Of a DNA stretch of 32,980 nt, positions 1-8,651 are shown one piece after another. The notes beneath the pieces are model-generated. The model had not been told where the DNA came from. It worked only from the letters and a program-made list of their open reading frames with translations, and did not search any database. The DNA comes from Thermoanaerobaculia bacterium. GTDB lineage: Bacteria > Acidobacteriota > Thermoanaerobaculia > UBA5066. The stretch is from positions 1-32,980 of the forward strand of contig JAJVIN010000067.1 in NCBI GenBank assembly GCA_022071945.1. The letters are read 5' to 3'. Numbering within the stretch: position 1 is the stretch's first letter; every line of letters begins with the position of its first letter. A program made the position numbers and the translations under genes.

Positions 1-176
1 GCAGGAGGTCCTGTGTGCAGGAGGTCCTGTGTGCAGGAGGTCCTGTGTGCAGGAGGTCCTGTGTGCAGGAGGTCCTGTGTGCAGGAGGTCCTGTGTGCAG
101 GAGGTCCTGTGTGCAGGAGGTCCTGTGTGCAGGAGGTCCTGTGCTCAGGAGGTCCTGTGCTCAGGAGGTCCTGTCC
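1..176. repeat. 16-bp tandem repeat array, 11 units
   Basis: Eleven head-to-tail 16-bp units fill the start of the window, and the array may extend beyond it. Units 1 to 8 are identical, GCAGGAGGTCCTGTGT. Units 9 to 11 (129-176) differ only in the first or last two bases. Each unit holds a near-palindrome, CAGGA-GG-TCCTG, and an AGGAGG that matches the Shine-Dalgarno consensus. There are no spacers, so this is not a CRISPR array. Because 16 is not a multiple of 3, all three forward frames stay open and encode the same 16-residue Cys-rich periodic peptide. A degenerate twelfth unit (GCTGGAGGTTT) leads into the short reading frame at 191. A shorter array with the same core lies at 4789-4860. 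Confidence 0.97.
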
Positions 177-190
177 GCTGGAGGTTTGCC

Positions 191-304
191 GTGGAAGAGG
201 TCTCTCCGCCTCTCGCCCGCCCCCGGCACGAGCCCGAACGTCTCGTCGGCCTTGCTCTGGCCATCCGGGACCTGTCGAGCATGCAGGCACATCTCCTCTG
301 CTGA
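191..304 (+). pseudogene. Short reading frame sharing its start with the ankyrin gene (possible gene-start remnant)
   Basis: A GTG-started frame of 37 codons sits directly behind the 16-bp repeat array, with GGAGG ending six bases before the GTG. Its first residues, VEEVSPPLARP, closely match the start of the ankyrin protein at 4863 (VEETSPRLARP). The bases around the start (GCCGTGGAAGAG) are identical, and the repeat plus the spacing to the start are also shared. After about 12 codons the similarity ends and the frame stops at 302. I read it as the 5' end of a paralogous gene or of a dispersed repeat that carries a gene start. It could be a genuine tiny peptide, but nothing supports that. 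Confidence 0.4.
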
Positions 305-477
305 CGGCGTGAGGTATCATAAAAGAACAATCGGATGATTGGGGCGCAGGAGAGAGGAACCGCCTTCCTTGGGCGCTGGCACCCGGCGAGGGGTCCGACG
401 GCTCGCCATTCTCTGCTCCAGGCCGGCTCGACCCGGACGCGAAAACGGCTCCCTCTCAGCACTCTGAAGGAGGAAGC
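305..477. other. Non-coding leader of the 1379-aa exported protein gene
   Basis: No gene is visible here. There is a small stem (CAATC, loop GGAT, GATTG) near 330-343 and an AT-rich patch (TATCATAAAAG) near 314 that could be part of a promoter, but no convincing -35 box accompanies it. The segment ends in a strong ribosome binding site, GAAGGAGG, six bases ahead of the ATG at 478. Confidence 0.5.
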
Positions 478-3400
478 ATGAAGACCCAGTTCGTCATGGC
501 ACTTCTGATCGCGGGCGCGCTGATTCCGCAGTCCGGCGTGGGGGTGGAGCCGGTACCACCGGCCTCTGTACTTTCGCTGGTTCCCGGTTCGTCCCCGGCA
601 CCGGACCTTGCGGGACCGTGGGTCGCCGGGCCGGCGTATCCGACCGGAATCGTCCGGTACGGGTTCGCTTCGGTGGGGAATGATCTCTACGTCATCTCGG
701 GTGTCGCGAGCGGCTCGAGGGTGGTCAACGTGCGGCGGTACGACTCTGTCACCAACGCGTGGACGGACTTGGCCCCGATTCCGGTCGCGAGCGAGGCCCC
801 GGCCGCCGCCCACTTCGCGGGCAAGATCTATGTGGCTCCAGAGTCGAGCGGCAACGGGTTCCATATCTATGACATAGCCACCAACACATGGTCGAGCGGG
901 GCGGCAGCGCCCAGGAACTTCTATGGCGCGGCCGCCGGGGCCTGGAACGGGAAGGTGTATTTCACAGGTGGCGGCACCACCGGAGGAGTCACCACTCTCG
1001 ACATCTACGACATCGCGAGCAATACCTGGAGTACGGGCACGCCCGCACCGGCTGCGTTCTACATGGCGGGATTCACGCAGGTGGGACAGTACCTCTATAT
1101 CGCCGGCGGCTTTACGCCCGCCTCCCCAACCACCAACAACAACCAGACGTGGCGGTACGACATGGTGGCCGGAACCTGGAGCACCGGGCCCGCGTTTTCG
1201 TCGGCCCGGGGCGACTTCCCCCTTGCGGCGGCGGGCGGAACGCTGTACGCCATGGGGGGCGACACGAACGGCGGCGGCTACTTCTCCGCGACGACGACGC
1301 TCGTCGAGGAGTTGCCACTGTCCGCGTGGCCTGGCGGGAGCTGGGCGGCGTCAGGTCCGGCGCTGAACTCGGGCCGGCAGGCGAACTCCGCGGGGTTCTT
1401 CTCGACGGGCCGGGTGGGCGGCGAGATCTGGACGACGGGCGGTCTCGACAACTCGTTCACCTGGATGGCTTTCCACGAGTACACGGCCCAGTGCGCGACG
1501 ACATCGATCAACACCGTGCCGTCGTGGAATGGTAGCGGTCTTGTGAGTCCCTTCGGCGTCCCGGACACGGCGACCTACGGGCAGGTGATCTCGGCTCCAG
1601 CAGGGGCCACCTCTCTCACGGGATTCACCGTCTACATGAGGGTGCCGGCGACGGTCGCCTTCCGTGGGGAAGTCTATGCCTGGGATGCCGTGAACATCAG
1701 AGCGACAGGACCCAACCTCTTCGAGAGCACCACTCAAAGAACGAAGCAGGGAGCGGTATTCGAGCCGGTGACATTCACCATTCCAGGAGGCGTGACAGTT
1801 ACACCGGGAAGCCAGTACGTGATCTTTGCGTCGACTTCCAGGGACCAGGCATTAGGGAGCGGCACGGGTCCCTGGGGGTTCGTCAACGGCGGCAGCAACC
1901 AATTCGTGTTTCTGAACAACGGCGGCAATCCGGCGCAGTGGACAACCGTCCCTTGGACGACGAATTGGGGCGGCGACCTGGCCTTCACGGCGACGTTCTG
2001 TGGGGGCAGCAACCAGGCTCCCACCATCACTCCGATTGCCTCGCTCACGGTTCCCAGGGGAGCCACGACCAACGCTCAAATCGCCACGGTGTTCGATCCG
2101 GATACCACGCCTCCCGCACTGAGCGTCAGTGCCACGGGCGCTCCCTCGGGCATCATCGTGGCCAACTTCGTTCTCACGGCGACCGCTCCCGCCGGGACCT
2201 ACAACGTCACGGCCGACATCATCGCCGCCTGTGACGCCGCGGCGACGGGACCCGTGAACCTGCAGGTGACCGACGGGATCGCCGCGCCGGCCACGGGCTC
2301 ATTCACTCTCAACACGACCGCGACCGCGGCCGGCGCGACCTTGACCGGCGGCGCAACGCTCTGCGCGGGCGAGAGCACGACGCTCTCGGTGGCCTTGACG
2401 GGTACCGGCCCGTGGAGCCTGACGTGGTCCGACGGATTCATCCAGAGCGGGATCGCGGCGACGCCGGCAACCCGCGTGGTCTCCCCGGCTGTGACGACGA
2501 CATACACGATAACGGCGGTGTCGGGTGCGAACGGCTGTGCGGGGACGGCCTCGGGATCGGCTCTCGTGACGGTCAACCCCCGACCGACAGCAACGGTGAC
2601 GGGCGGCGGAACGGTCTGCGCCGGAACGGTCTCGACGATAAACGTGGCCCTGACGGGCACGGCACCGTGGACGATCACGTGGAACGACGGGACGATCCAG
2701 ATCGCGGCCGCGAACCCAGCCACACGCCAGGTGAGCCCGACGTTCAATCAGACGTTCACCGTCGTGGCTCTGTCCGATGCCAAGTGCGCGGGCGGGACGT
2801 CGGCGGGGTCGGCGTCCTTCGTGGTGAAGCCGCTCCCCTCCTCCGTGATCACGGCGGCCAACGGCGTCTGCTTCTCCTCGACCGGCAACACGGCCTCGGT
2901 GCCGGATGGTGGACCGGGAACGACGTACGCCTGGGCGATCACGGGCGGGACGATCACCTCGGCGGCGAACACGGCGGGCATCACGTTCACCGCGGGCGCG
3001 TCGGGCAACGTGGTGCTGACGGTAACCGTGACGAAGGACTCGTGCCCGAACGTGGGGACAAAGACCATCCCGATCCAGACGCTGCCTTCGGCGCCGGTGC
3101 CGGCAATCCCGGCAAACGGGTCGACGTACAGCGGAGCGTTCGTCTCGTGGACGCACGCGGGCGGGACCTGGTACGACGTCTATCTCGACACGGTGAACCC
3201 GCCGGAGAAGCTGATCTTCTCTGGAGAGACGAGTAACTTCGAGGCCTTCATTCCGTCGTGGGTGTCCGGCGTGACGTACTACTGGAAAGTGGTGGCGCGC
3301 AATGGATGCGGCACGGCGTCTTCGCCGGTTCAATCGTTCATCGCGGGCAGCTGCCCGTGGACGGGCGCCGCACCCACCCTGACGAGTCCGCCGAACGGAG

Positions 3401-4617
3401 CGGCCGGCGTGGGAGCGACGGCGACTCTGCAGTGGAACGACTTGGCCGGCGCGGCTCACTATGACGTGTACATCGGGACGAGCAGCGGGAGCCTGACGAG
3501 ATACGACGTGGCGCACGCGCCGGAGAACTCGGTTGCCGTGCCGGTTTCGCCGGGAGTCACGTATTACTGGAAGGTGATCGCCGTGCCGGTGTGCGGCTCT
3601 GCCTCGGCGACGGTGTCGGGGACGAACAGCTTCACGACGGCGGGGTCACCGTTCGGTGCGACCGCCTTTGCCCCGGCCTTCTTCAACCGGTGGGATTCGG
3701 GGACGGTGACCTTGTCGGGGAGTGGATTCACGGCAGGGATGCAACTGTTCACGGATTTCCACGGAGCGAGTGCCGGAACACTTGTTCCCGCGGTCTTCAC
3801 GAACTCGTTCTCGAACCCGGCCCAGCTGCAGGCGACGCTGATCGGGAACCCGCAGGCACCCGCCGGGCGGTACGACGTGGGAGTGACGCTCTCTGGAGTC
3901 GAGGAGGGACGCTTGACGCAGGCGATGGCGCTGCGGGCATTCACGGACGTCACGGAGGCCGACTACTACTTCCTGTCGTCGGCGCGGATGGCGGACGCCG
4001 GGATCATGGAGCCCGACTCCTCCGGTTCGACCCCTGGGCCGCAGTTCTCACCCTCGACGAACGTGACACGGGCGTTGATGGCGGAGTACCTGGCGAAGTC
4101 GTATCAGTGGTGGCGGTACCGGAGCGTGGCCCTGCCGGCCGCGACGTGCATACCGAGTGGAGCCGGGTCGACGGACTTCCCTGACGTCCCGTGCAGCCAT
4201 CCGAACTGGCTGGCGATTCACTGGATCAAGGTGTGGGGCGTGACGCAGGGAACGCCGTGCACACAGGGCCTCTGCTACAACCCGGATGGGAACGTGAACC
4301 GCGCGGAGATGGTGACCTTCATCGAGCGGCTGAGGCAGACGGGCGTCTTGAACACGCTGCTGTCGACGGTGGGCGAGAAGGATCCCGGGTGCGCGGTCGA
4401 CTACCCGGGCTGCAAGGGTTGGGCGGACGCTGGCGGCGTGATGGACGTGGCCGCCTGGCCGCGTCGCGAAGCGAACCTGGCGTTTGCCGACAGAATCACG
4501 GCTGGGTGCTCTGGAACACCTGGTAACAACCTGATGTTCTGTCCATTCGACACGGTGACGCGGGCGCAGATCGGCGAATTCCTGGCGAGGACGCTGGGCC
4601 TGGTGCCGATGCCGTGA
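478..4617 (+). CDS. Large exported Kelch / Ig-like / FnIII-like protein with C-terminal SLH-like modules
   Basis: This 1379-residue protein starts with a signal peptide (MKTQFVMALLIAGALIPQSG). Residues about 45-310 form Kelch-type beta-propeller repeats (VYFTGGG, LYIAGGF and YAMGGD with recurring NTWSTG). From about 510 come Ig/cadherin-like stretches, then three related Cys-containing SprB/PKD-like repeats near 620, 705 and 790 (GGATLCAGEST, GGGTVCAGTVS). Two FnIII-like modules follow near 870 and 964, each with YDVYxxT and VTYYWKV. From about 1155 to the end lie three degenerate S-layer-homology-like modules (FTDVTEADYYF, FPDVPCSHPNWLAIHWI, VTRAQIGEFLARTLG). The layout suggests a secreted or surface-anchored adhesion or carbohydrate-binding protein, and no catalytic site is recognised. 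A strong GGAGG precedes the ATG. It appears monocistronic and ends in a clear hairpin. Substrate and partner are unknown. Confidence 0.9.
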   Translation: MKTQFVMALLIAGALIPQSGVGVEPVPPASVLSLVPGSSPAPDLAGPWVAGPAYPTGIVRYGFASVGNDLYVISGVASGSRVVNVRRYDSVTNAWTDLAPIPVASEAPAAAHFAGKIYVAPESSGNGFHIYDIATNTWSSGAAAPRNFYGAAAGAWNGKVYFTGGGTTGGVTTLDIYDIASNTWSTGTPAPAAFYMAGFTQVGQYLYIAGGFTPASPTTNNNQTWRYDMVAGTWSTGPAFSSARGDFPLAAAGGTLYAMGGDTNGGGYFSATTTLVEELPLSAWPGGSWAASGPALNSGRQANSAGFFSTGRVGGEIWTTGGLDNSFTWMAFHEYTAQCATTSINTVPSWNGSGLVSPFGVPDTATYGQVISAPAGATSLTGFTVYMRVPATVAFRGEVYAWDAVNIRATGPNLFESTTQRTKQGAVFEPVTFTIPGGVTVTPGSQYVIFASTSRDQALGSGTGPWGFVNGGSNQFVFLNNGGNPAQWTTVPWTTNWGGDLAFTATFCGGSNQAPTITPIASLTVPRGATTNAQIATVFDPDTTPPALSVSATGAPSGIIVANFVLTATAPAGTYNVTADIIAACDAAATGPVNLQVTDGIAAPATGSFTLNTTATAAGATLTGGATLCAGESTTLSVALTGTGPWSLTWSDGFIQSGIAATPATRVVSPAVTTTYTITAVSGANGCAGTASGSALVTVNPRPTATVTGGGTVCAGTVSTINVALTGTAPWTITWNDGTIQIAAANPATRQVSPTFNQTFTVVALSDAKCAGGTSAGSASFVVKPLPSSVITAANGVCFSSTGNTASVPDGGPGTTYAWAITGGTITSAANTAGITFTAGASGNVVLTVTVTKDSCPNVGTKTIPIQTLPSAPVPAIPANGSTYSGAFVSWTHAGGTWYDVYLDTVNPPEKLIFSGETSNFEAFIPSWVSGVTYYWKVVARNGCGTASSPVQSFIAGSCPWTGAAPTLTSPPNGAAGVGATATLQWNDLAGAAHYDVYIGTSSGSLTRYDVAHAPENSVAVPVSPGVTYYWKVIAVPVCGSASATVSGTNSFTTAGSPFGATAFAPAFFNRWDSGTVTLSGSGFTAGMQLFTDFHGASAGTLVPAVFTNSFSNPAQLQATLIGNPQAPAGRYDVGVTLSGVEEGRLTQAMALRAFTDVTEADYYFLSSARMADAGIMEPDSSGSTPGPQFSPSTNVTRALMAEYLAKSYQWWRYRSVALPAATCIPSGAGSTDFPDVPCSHPNWLAIHWIKVWGVTQGTPCTQGLCYNPDGNVNRAEMVTFIERLRQTGVLNTLLSTVGEKDPGCAVDYPGCKGWADAGGVMDVAAWPRREANLAFADRITAGCSGTPGNNLMFCPFDTVTRAQIGEFLARTLGLVPMP

Positions 4618-4626
4618 CCTGACCTC

Positions 4627-4659
4627 GCCTGAGGGCGCGGAATCCCCGCGCCCTCAGGC
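4627..4659 (+). terminator. GC-rich hairpin terminator of the Kelch/SLH gene
   Basis: A perfect 14-bp stem begins ten bases after the stop codon. The arms are GCCTGAGGGCGCGG (4627-4640) and CCGCGCCCTCAGGC (4646-4659), with loop AATCC. Only a weak T-containing tract follows, so termination strength is inferred from the stem alone. Confidence 0.75.
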
Positions 4660-4700
4660 TGTTCCTGTCCCGGGCGAGACAACGAGAGACCTCGGGCTTC

Positions 4701-4720
4701 CTCGGAGTACGATCTCCGAG
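4701..4720. other. Small inverted repeat in the ankyrin-gene leader
   Basis: CTCGGAG and CTCCGAG form 7-bp complementary arms around the 6-base loop TACGAT. It lies between the terminator of the preceding gene and the second repeat array. It could be an operator or an mRNA stem; nothing else indicates its role. Confidence 0.35.
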
Positions 4721-4788
4721 TCGATCCGCACAGAGGTGCCGGCGGGTCCTGAGGTCGAGGACCCGCGACGCGAACGGGATACCCCTGT

Positions 4789-4860
4789 CCGGAGGAGGTC
4801 CTGTCCCCAGGAGGTCCTGTGAGCAGGAGGTCCTGTTTTCAGGAGGTTCCAGGAGGTTCG
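4789..4860. repeat. Second, smaller array of the 16-bp AGGAGGTCCTGT repeat
   Basis: Three units with a 16-bp period (4789-4804, 4805-4820, 4821-4836) share the core AGGAGGTCCTGT and vary in their first four bases. Two shortened copies (AGGAGGTTCC and AGGAGGTTCG) follow. The last AGGAGG (4851-4856) is correctly placed to be the ribosome binding site of the GTG start at 4863. The variable bases and shortened end copies make it look older than the array at 1-176. Confidence 0.95.
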
Positions 4861-4862
4861 CC

Positions 4863-6140
4863 GTGGAAGAGACATCTCCCCGTCTCGCCCGCCCGGGAAT
4901 TCGAGCTTGGCTCGCGTGCTCTGTCGTCGTGGCGGTCGTGCTCGCGCTCGTGGCCGATGGCGGACCGAGTCCCCATCACTTCCATCCTGCCCCACGGCTT
5001 CCCGTGCTTTTTCTGTGCCTCGCGGTGTTTGCCTTCGTGGGATACGAAATGGCCAGCGTCAAGCGTCTCGGCCGCTGGGTGATCGAGGCCGGGATGGCGC
5101 TACTTCTTCTCGCGCTGACGGCCGCCGGAGCCGGCTTCTTGCTCTTTGCGGTGTCGAGCGCCTTCTTCGGAAGAGCGTCAGGCGAGGCTGCCCTGGGAAC
5201 GTTCTTGCTCGTGGCCGGGCTGAGTCTTCTGAGCGCGCCCTTCTTGACGGCGGCCCTTCTCTTCGTCTTTCTCAGATACCGGGGGGATCCTCACCCCGTC
5301 TGGAACAGCGTCGCCCTCGTCCCGGAGGCGCTGGCGGTGCTCGCCGTGGTCGTCCTCGTGGGAGGGATCGTAAGCACGCTGGGACGGAGCGTCGAACGGC
5401 GCGAGACGTTGCTTGCCTGGGCGGCGCGCGAGGGCAGGCCGGGTCTCGCCCGCTTCCTTCTGAACCGGGGGGCGAATGCGAACGCCGCGACCCGGGACGG
5501 AGAGACACCCGTCCTGGCGGCAGTTGTCGGCTGCTATCCACCACCCAGGGAGGCCGGGAGGAAGCTCCGGGTCGTCGAGATCCTCCTCGCCGCGGGAGCC
5601 AACCCCGACGGAACCGGCAACAACACGCCCCTCATCTCATCCATCGGACAGATCGGGGGCCCGGAACTGGTCAAGGCCCTCCTCGAGCACGGGGCCGATC
5701 CGAACAAGGGCGCGTGGGGAACGACACCGCTGAGAAGAGCCGTGGAGTCTCGGGACCTCGCGAGTATCTCGCGGTTGCTGAAGGCGGGAGCGCGAGCGAA
5801 CGAGCCGGACCAGAAGGGAATCACGCCCCTGATGCTGGCGGCGAGCCGGCCCTACTACGGGACCTCGACGACCGAGGTCCTCGAGCCTCTTCTCGAAGCC
5901 GGCGCCAGCGTGGATGCGCGAGACCAGGAGGGAAGGACGGTCCTTCACTGGGCGGCGATGAGCCGTGACCGGGCGGTCCTGGAACTGCTGGTTTCTTCCG
6001 GAGCGGATCGGGAAGCCCGCGACCGGCACGGACGCCTCCCGGTCGACCTCCTCGGAACAAAGTTCCGGAGGCTCGGCGACGAGTACATCCCCTTCTCGGA
6101 GCCGGCAAGTCAGGATCTGAGTCAGCTCCTGGCGCCCTGA
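4863..6140 (+). CDS. Membrane-anchored ankyrin-repeat protein
   Basis: A 425-residue protein starts at a GTG with AGGAGG six bases upstream, supplied by the last repeat unit. About five hydrophobic segments fill the N-terminal half (residues about 15-35, 47-66, 75-100, 105-137 and 145-170). Residues about 179-425 are ankyrin repeats, with telltale phrases such as TLLAWAAREGRPGLARFLLNRGA, PELVKALLEHGADPN, GITPLMLAA and GRTVLHWAAMSRD. Ankyrin stacks bind other proteins; here they would project from the membrane, probably into the cytoplasm, but orientation and partner are not visible. The start region is shared with the short frame at 191. It stands alone, converging on the arsG end of the ars operon. 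Confidence 0.88.
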   Translation: MEETSPRLARPGIRAWLACSVVVAVVLALVADGGPSPHHFHPAPRLPVLFLCLAVFAFVGYEMASVKRLGRWVIEAGMALLLLALTAAGAGFLLFAVSSAFFGRASGEAALGTFLLVAGLSLLSAPFLTAALLFVFLRYRGDPHPVWNSVALVPEALAVLAVVVLVGGIVSTLGRSVERRETLLAWAAREGRPGLARFLLNRGANANAATRDGETPVLAAVVGCYPPPREAGRKLRVVEILLAAGANPDGTGNNTPLISSIGQIGGPELVKALLEHGADPNKGAWGTTPLRRAVESRDLASISRLLKAGARANEPDQKGITPLMLAASRPYYGTSTTEVLEPLLEAGASVDARDQEGRTVLHWAAMSRDRAVLELLVSSGADREARDRHGRLPVDLLGTKFRRLGDEYIPFSEPASQDLSQLLAP

Positions 6141-6234
6141 GTCTCCGTGAGGCCAGGGCAGGAACCAGGAGAAGCGGAAGCTCCCTTTCCCGACTCTCGC
6201 GAGGAGGAACGCAGAAGGAGACGGGTCCGGCGAA

Positions 6235-6924
6235 TCAGGCCAGGAACACGAACCTGACCGAGAGGTAGATGCCGACTGCCAGAAAGACGGCGCCCGTCGC
6301 TCGCCGGACCCAGATCTCGACAGCCCCCACGCGCTTGAAGACGGTCGAGAGAGCCTTTGTTCCCGACGCCCCGACGATGGCCAGGATCGCCACGGGAAGG
6401 GCCGTCCCGATCCCAAAGATCACGGGGAGCAGAAGTCGCGAGCCATGCTCGAGCGAGAGCGGAATGAGGCTCCCGAAGAAGAGAGCGGCCGAGACGGGGC
6501 AGAACGACAGGGCGAAGAGGGCTCCGAGCAGGGCAGCCCCGACCGGTCCGCCTCCCGCGGCCTTCTGACGCAGCTCCTCGCTGCCCGCCGACGTCGAGAT
6601 CCCGACCCGGATGAGATCGAGCAGGTACATCCCTGCCAGAACCAAGAGCGGGCCGAGGAGCTTGTTCATGTATCGCTGCAGGAACTGCGAGACGCCAGGG
6701 ATGGAGAGCAGCCCGGTCACGACGACGGCCGCCACTCCCATGTACGCGAACGCGCGCCCGAACGAATAGGCCCCGGCCGAGAGGATGACGTGCCACGGCC
6801 GCTCGATCCGGCGCGAGATGAAGGAAACGGCGGCGATGTTCGTCGCGAGGGGACAGGGACTGATCGACGTCAGGATGCCGAGCCAGACGGCCGTGGCGGC
6901 CGCGCCCGCCAGCTCCAGGTTCAC
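6235..6924 (-). CDS. arsG: ArsG-family arsenical efflux permease
   Basis: This 229-residue membrane protein of the CcdA/DsbD-like transporter fold has about six hydrophobic segments and two symmetry-related cysteine motifs, SISPCP (Cys24) and LSFCPVS (Cys142). This pattern, next to an ArsF homologue in an arsenic cluster, fits the ArsG family, known for export of trivalent aromatic arsenicals. The GTG start overlaps the stop of arsF (GTGA), so the two are translationally coupled. It is the last gene of the leftward ars operon, ending 94 bp from the converging ankyrin gene. A generic cytochrome-c-biogenesis-like permease would be the alternative, and the context argues against it. Confidence 0.82.
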   Translation of the reverse strand: MNLELAGAAATAVWLGILTSISPCPLATNIAAVSFISRRIERPWHVILSAGAYSFGRAFAYMGVAAVVVTGLLSIPGVSQFLQRYMNKLLGPLLVLAGMYLLDLIRVGISTSAGSEELRQKAAGGGPVGAALLGALFALSFCPVSAALFFGSLIPLSLEHGSRLLLPVIFGIGTALPVAILAIVGASGTKALSTVFKRVGAVEIWVRRATGAVFLAVGIYLSVRFVFLA

Positions 6925-7415
6925 GCCGGCTCCAGGAATGCCCGGATTTCATCTCGCACGTAGCGGGTGAACGCATCCTGGTCTTTCAGCAGCGGCCAGA
7001 CCTGCTCGAGGTTCTTCCACCTCACCTCCCGGCCCGCCTTGACCTCGGACACGACGACGGACTTCGTGTGGAGACCGTAGTCCTTCGCATAGTGCGCGTT
7101 CTGGGGCTCGTCGATGTTGACGGTGCGCCACACGAGCCGTTTCTCCGCCAGCGGAACGGCGAAATCGCTGGTGACGGTGAGACTGGTCAGATCCTCGATG
7201 CGAAGGCAAGACGGGCAGCGCGCCGTCGTGTGAAAGTAGGTGACGACGATCGTGGAGGCGCCGGCCGTTGGGGCGGCGGCCTTCGCGGGCCGGGCGGAAT
7301 CCGCGGCCGCGACGGCGCGGGCGTGGCGGGTTTCCTTGACGGCAAGCGTGATCGCAGTGACGGCCACGAACGCCAGCAGTGCGGCCGTGGCGAGGGACCT
7401 GCGTTGAATCCTCAT
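6921..7415 (-). CDS. arsF: ArsF-like thioredoxin-fold protein
   Basis: This 164-residue protein has an N-terminal hydrophobic segment (residues about 9-26, a signal or anchor) and then a thioredoxin-like domain with the redox pair CPSC (Cys67, Cys70), preceded by IVVTYFHTTAR. The family is annotated from arsEFG-type operons as a subunit of a nitrophenyl-arsenical reducing system; the exact chemistry of this member is inferred from relatives. The ATG overlaps the permease stop (ATGA), and its own stop overlaps the arsG start. The true start is the ATG at 7415; the frame continues upstream only as a shadow of the permease gene. Confidence 0.78.
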   Translation of the reverse strand: MRIQRRSLATAALLAFVAVTAITLAVKETRHARAVAAADSARPAKAAAPTAGASTIVVTYFHTTARCPSCLRIEDLTSLTVTSDFAVPLAEKRLVWRTVNIDEPQNAHYAKDYGLHTKSVVVSEVKAGREVRWKNLEQVWPLLKDQDAFTRYVRDEIRAFLEPA

Positions 7416-8599
7416 GAGGCGATCGCTCCGAAAACGAGGCCCGTCACCGTTGCCATCACGATGACGAGACTCACGTAGGTGACGGTCTTCTTGAAACCCA
7501 GGTACGAGTTGATGACGATCATGCTGGGAAGGGACAGCGCCGGTCCCGCGAGAAGCAGGGCAAGGGCGGGCCCCTTGCCCATCCCCGAGCCGATCAGCCC
7601 CTGCAGGATGGGGATCTCGGTCAGTGTCGCGAAGTACATGAAGGCGCCCACCACGGACGACAGCAGGTTCGCCGTGACGGAGTTCCCGCCGACCGCGCCC
7701 GCAATCCAGGCGTCCGGAAGGAGTCCCGAGTCCTGGCCGGGGCGCCCCATCAGCCATCCGGAAACGAGAACCCCACCCAGCAGGAGAGGCAGGATCTGCT
7801 TGGCGAACTCCCACGTCCCGAGCACCCAGTTCTTCAACTCCTCGCGGTCGTACCAGCCTCGCATCATCCAGAAGAGGAGAAGGAGAGCGGCGCCTGCCAG
7901 ATACCAGTGAATCTCCCAGATCGTCGCGAAGAAGCCCACATTCTTGTTCGGCGTCCCCCAGTTGGCGAACACGAGAAAGGCGACCATCGAGCCAAGGAAG
8001 GACGCATCCTGCCAGCCCTCGCGGCTTTCGGCCCGCGCGGCCGCTCCCGCCGCGGCGAATGGATCGGGTCCGTTACGCACTCGCTCCTCGTCTTCCTCGC
8101 GGAAGAGGGCCGCCATGATCAAACCGATGACGACCGCGAAGACGATGGCTCCCGCCGCGCGCGCGACGCCAATCTCCAGACCCAGGACCCGGGCCGTCAG
8201 GATCATGGCGAGCACGTTGATCGCGGGGCCGGAGTAGAGAAAGGCCGACGCTGGCCCGAGTCCCGCCCCTCTCTTGTAGATGCTCCCGAAGAGCGGGAGG
8301 ACCGTGCAGGAACAGACCGCCAGGATGGCGCCGGAAAAAGATGCCACGCCGTACGCGACGGGACGCCTTGCAGAGGCGCCCAGGTACTTCATCACCGCTC
8401 CCTGGCTGACGAACTGCCCGATCGCGCCGGCGATGAAGAAGGCCGGGACGAGGCAGAGCAGCACGTGCTCCCGGGCGTAGTCCCGCAGGAGCGCGAATCC
8501 CTCGGGGATGGCCCTCTGGACCCGGCTGCTCTCCAGCGGCATGAAGTAGGCCCCCAGGAAGACCCCGAGGATGAGGAGGAGCTTCGTCCTCTCTTTCAT
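7412..8599 (-). CDS. arsP: ArsP-type permease (organoarsenical efflux)
   Basis: A 395-residue polytopic membrane protein of the permease family once called DUF318. It carries the characteristic motif CSCTVLPLFGSIYKRG (Cys96 and Cys98) and a matching second half (LSSVVGAFMYFATLTEIPI). ArsP members export trivalent organoarsenicals; other family members lie near thiol-redox proteins with no assigned substrate. The loop at about 170-200 is charged and variable. GGAGG lies seven bases before the ATG at 8599. It is the second gene of the leftward ars operon, 52 bp after the CxxC protein and overlapping arsF by ATGA. Confidence 0.82.
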   Translation of the reverse strand: MKERTKLLLILGVFLGAYFMPLESSRVQRAIPEGFALLRDYAREHVLLCLVPAFFIAGAIGQFVSQGAVMKYLGASARRPVAYGVASFSGAILAVCSCTVLPLFGSIYKRGAGLGPASAFLYSGPAINVLAMILTARVLGLEIGVARAAGAIVFAVVIGLIMAALFREEDEERVRNGPDPFAAAGAAARAESREGWQDASFLGSMVAFLVFANWGTPNKNVGFFATIWEIHWYLAGAALLLLFWMMRGWYDREELKNWVLGTWEFAKQILPLLLGGVLVSGWLMGRPGQDSGLLPDAWIAGAVGGNSVTANLLSSVVGAFMYFATLTEIPILQGLIGSGMGKGPALALLLAGPALSLPSMIVINSYLGFKKTVTYVSLVIVMATVTGLVFGAIAS

Positions 8600-8651
8600 C
8601 GAATCCCTCCGGGCGAAAGGGAGGCGCTCCCTCTCAGCCCTTGACGCACCG

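Noticed and set aside
1-176. CRISPR array
   Set aside because: Units are 16 bp and directly adjacent with no spacers, so it is a plain tandem repeat.
2299-3516. 405-codon minus-strand open frame
   Set aside because: Arg-rich shadow of the Kelch/Ig gene in high-GC DNA; no motif or ribosome binding site, and the plus frame has clear domains.
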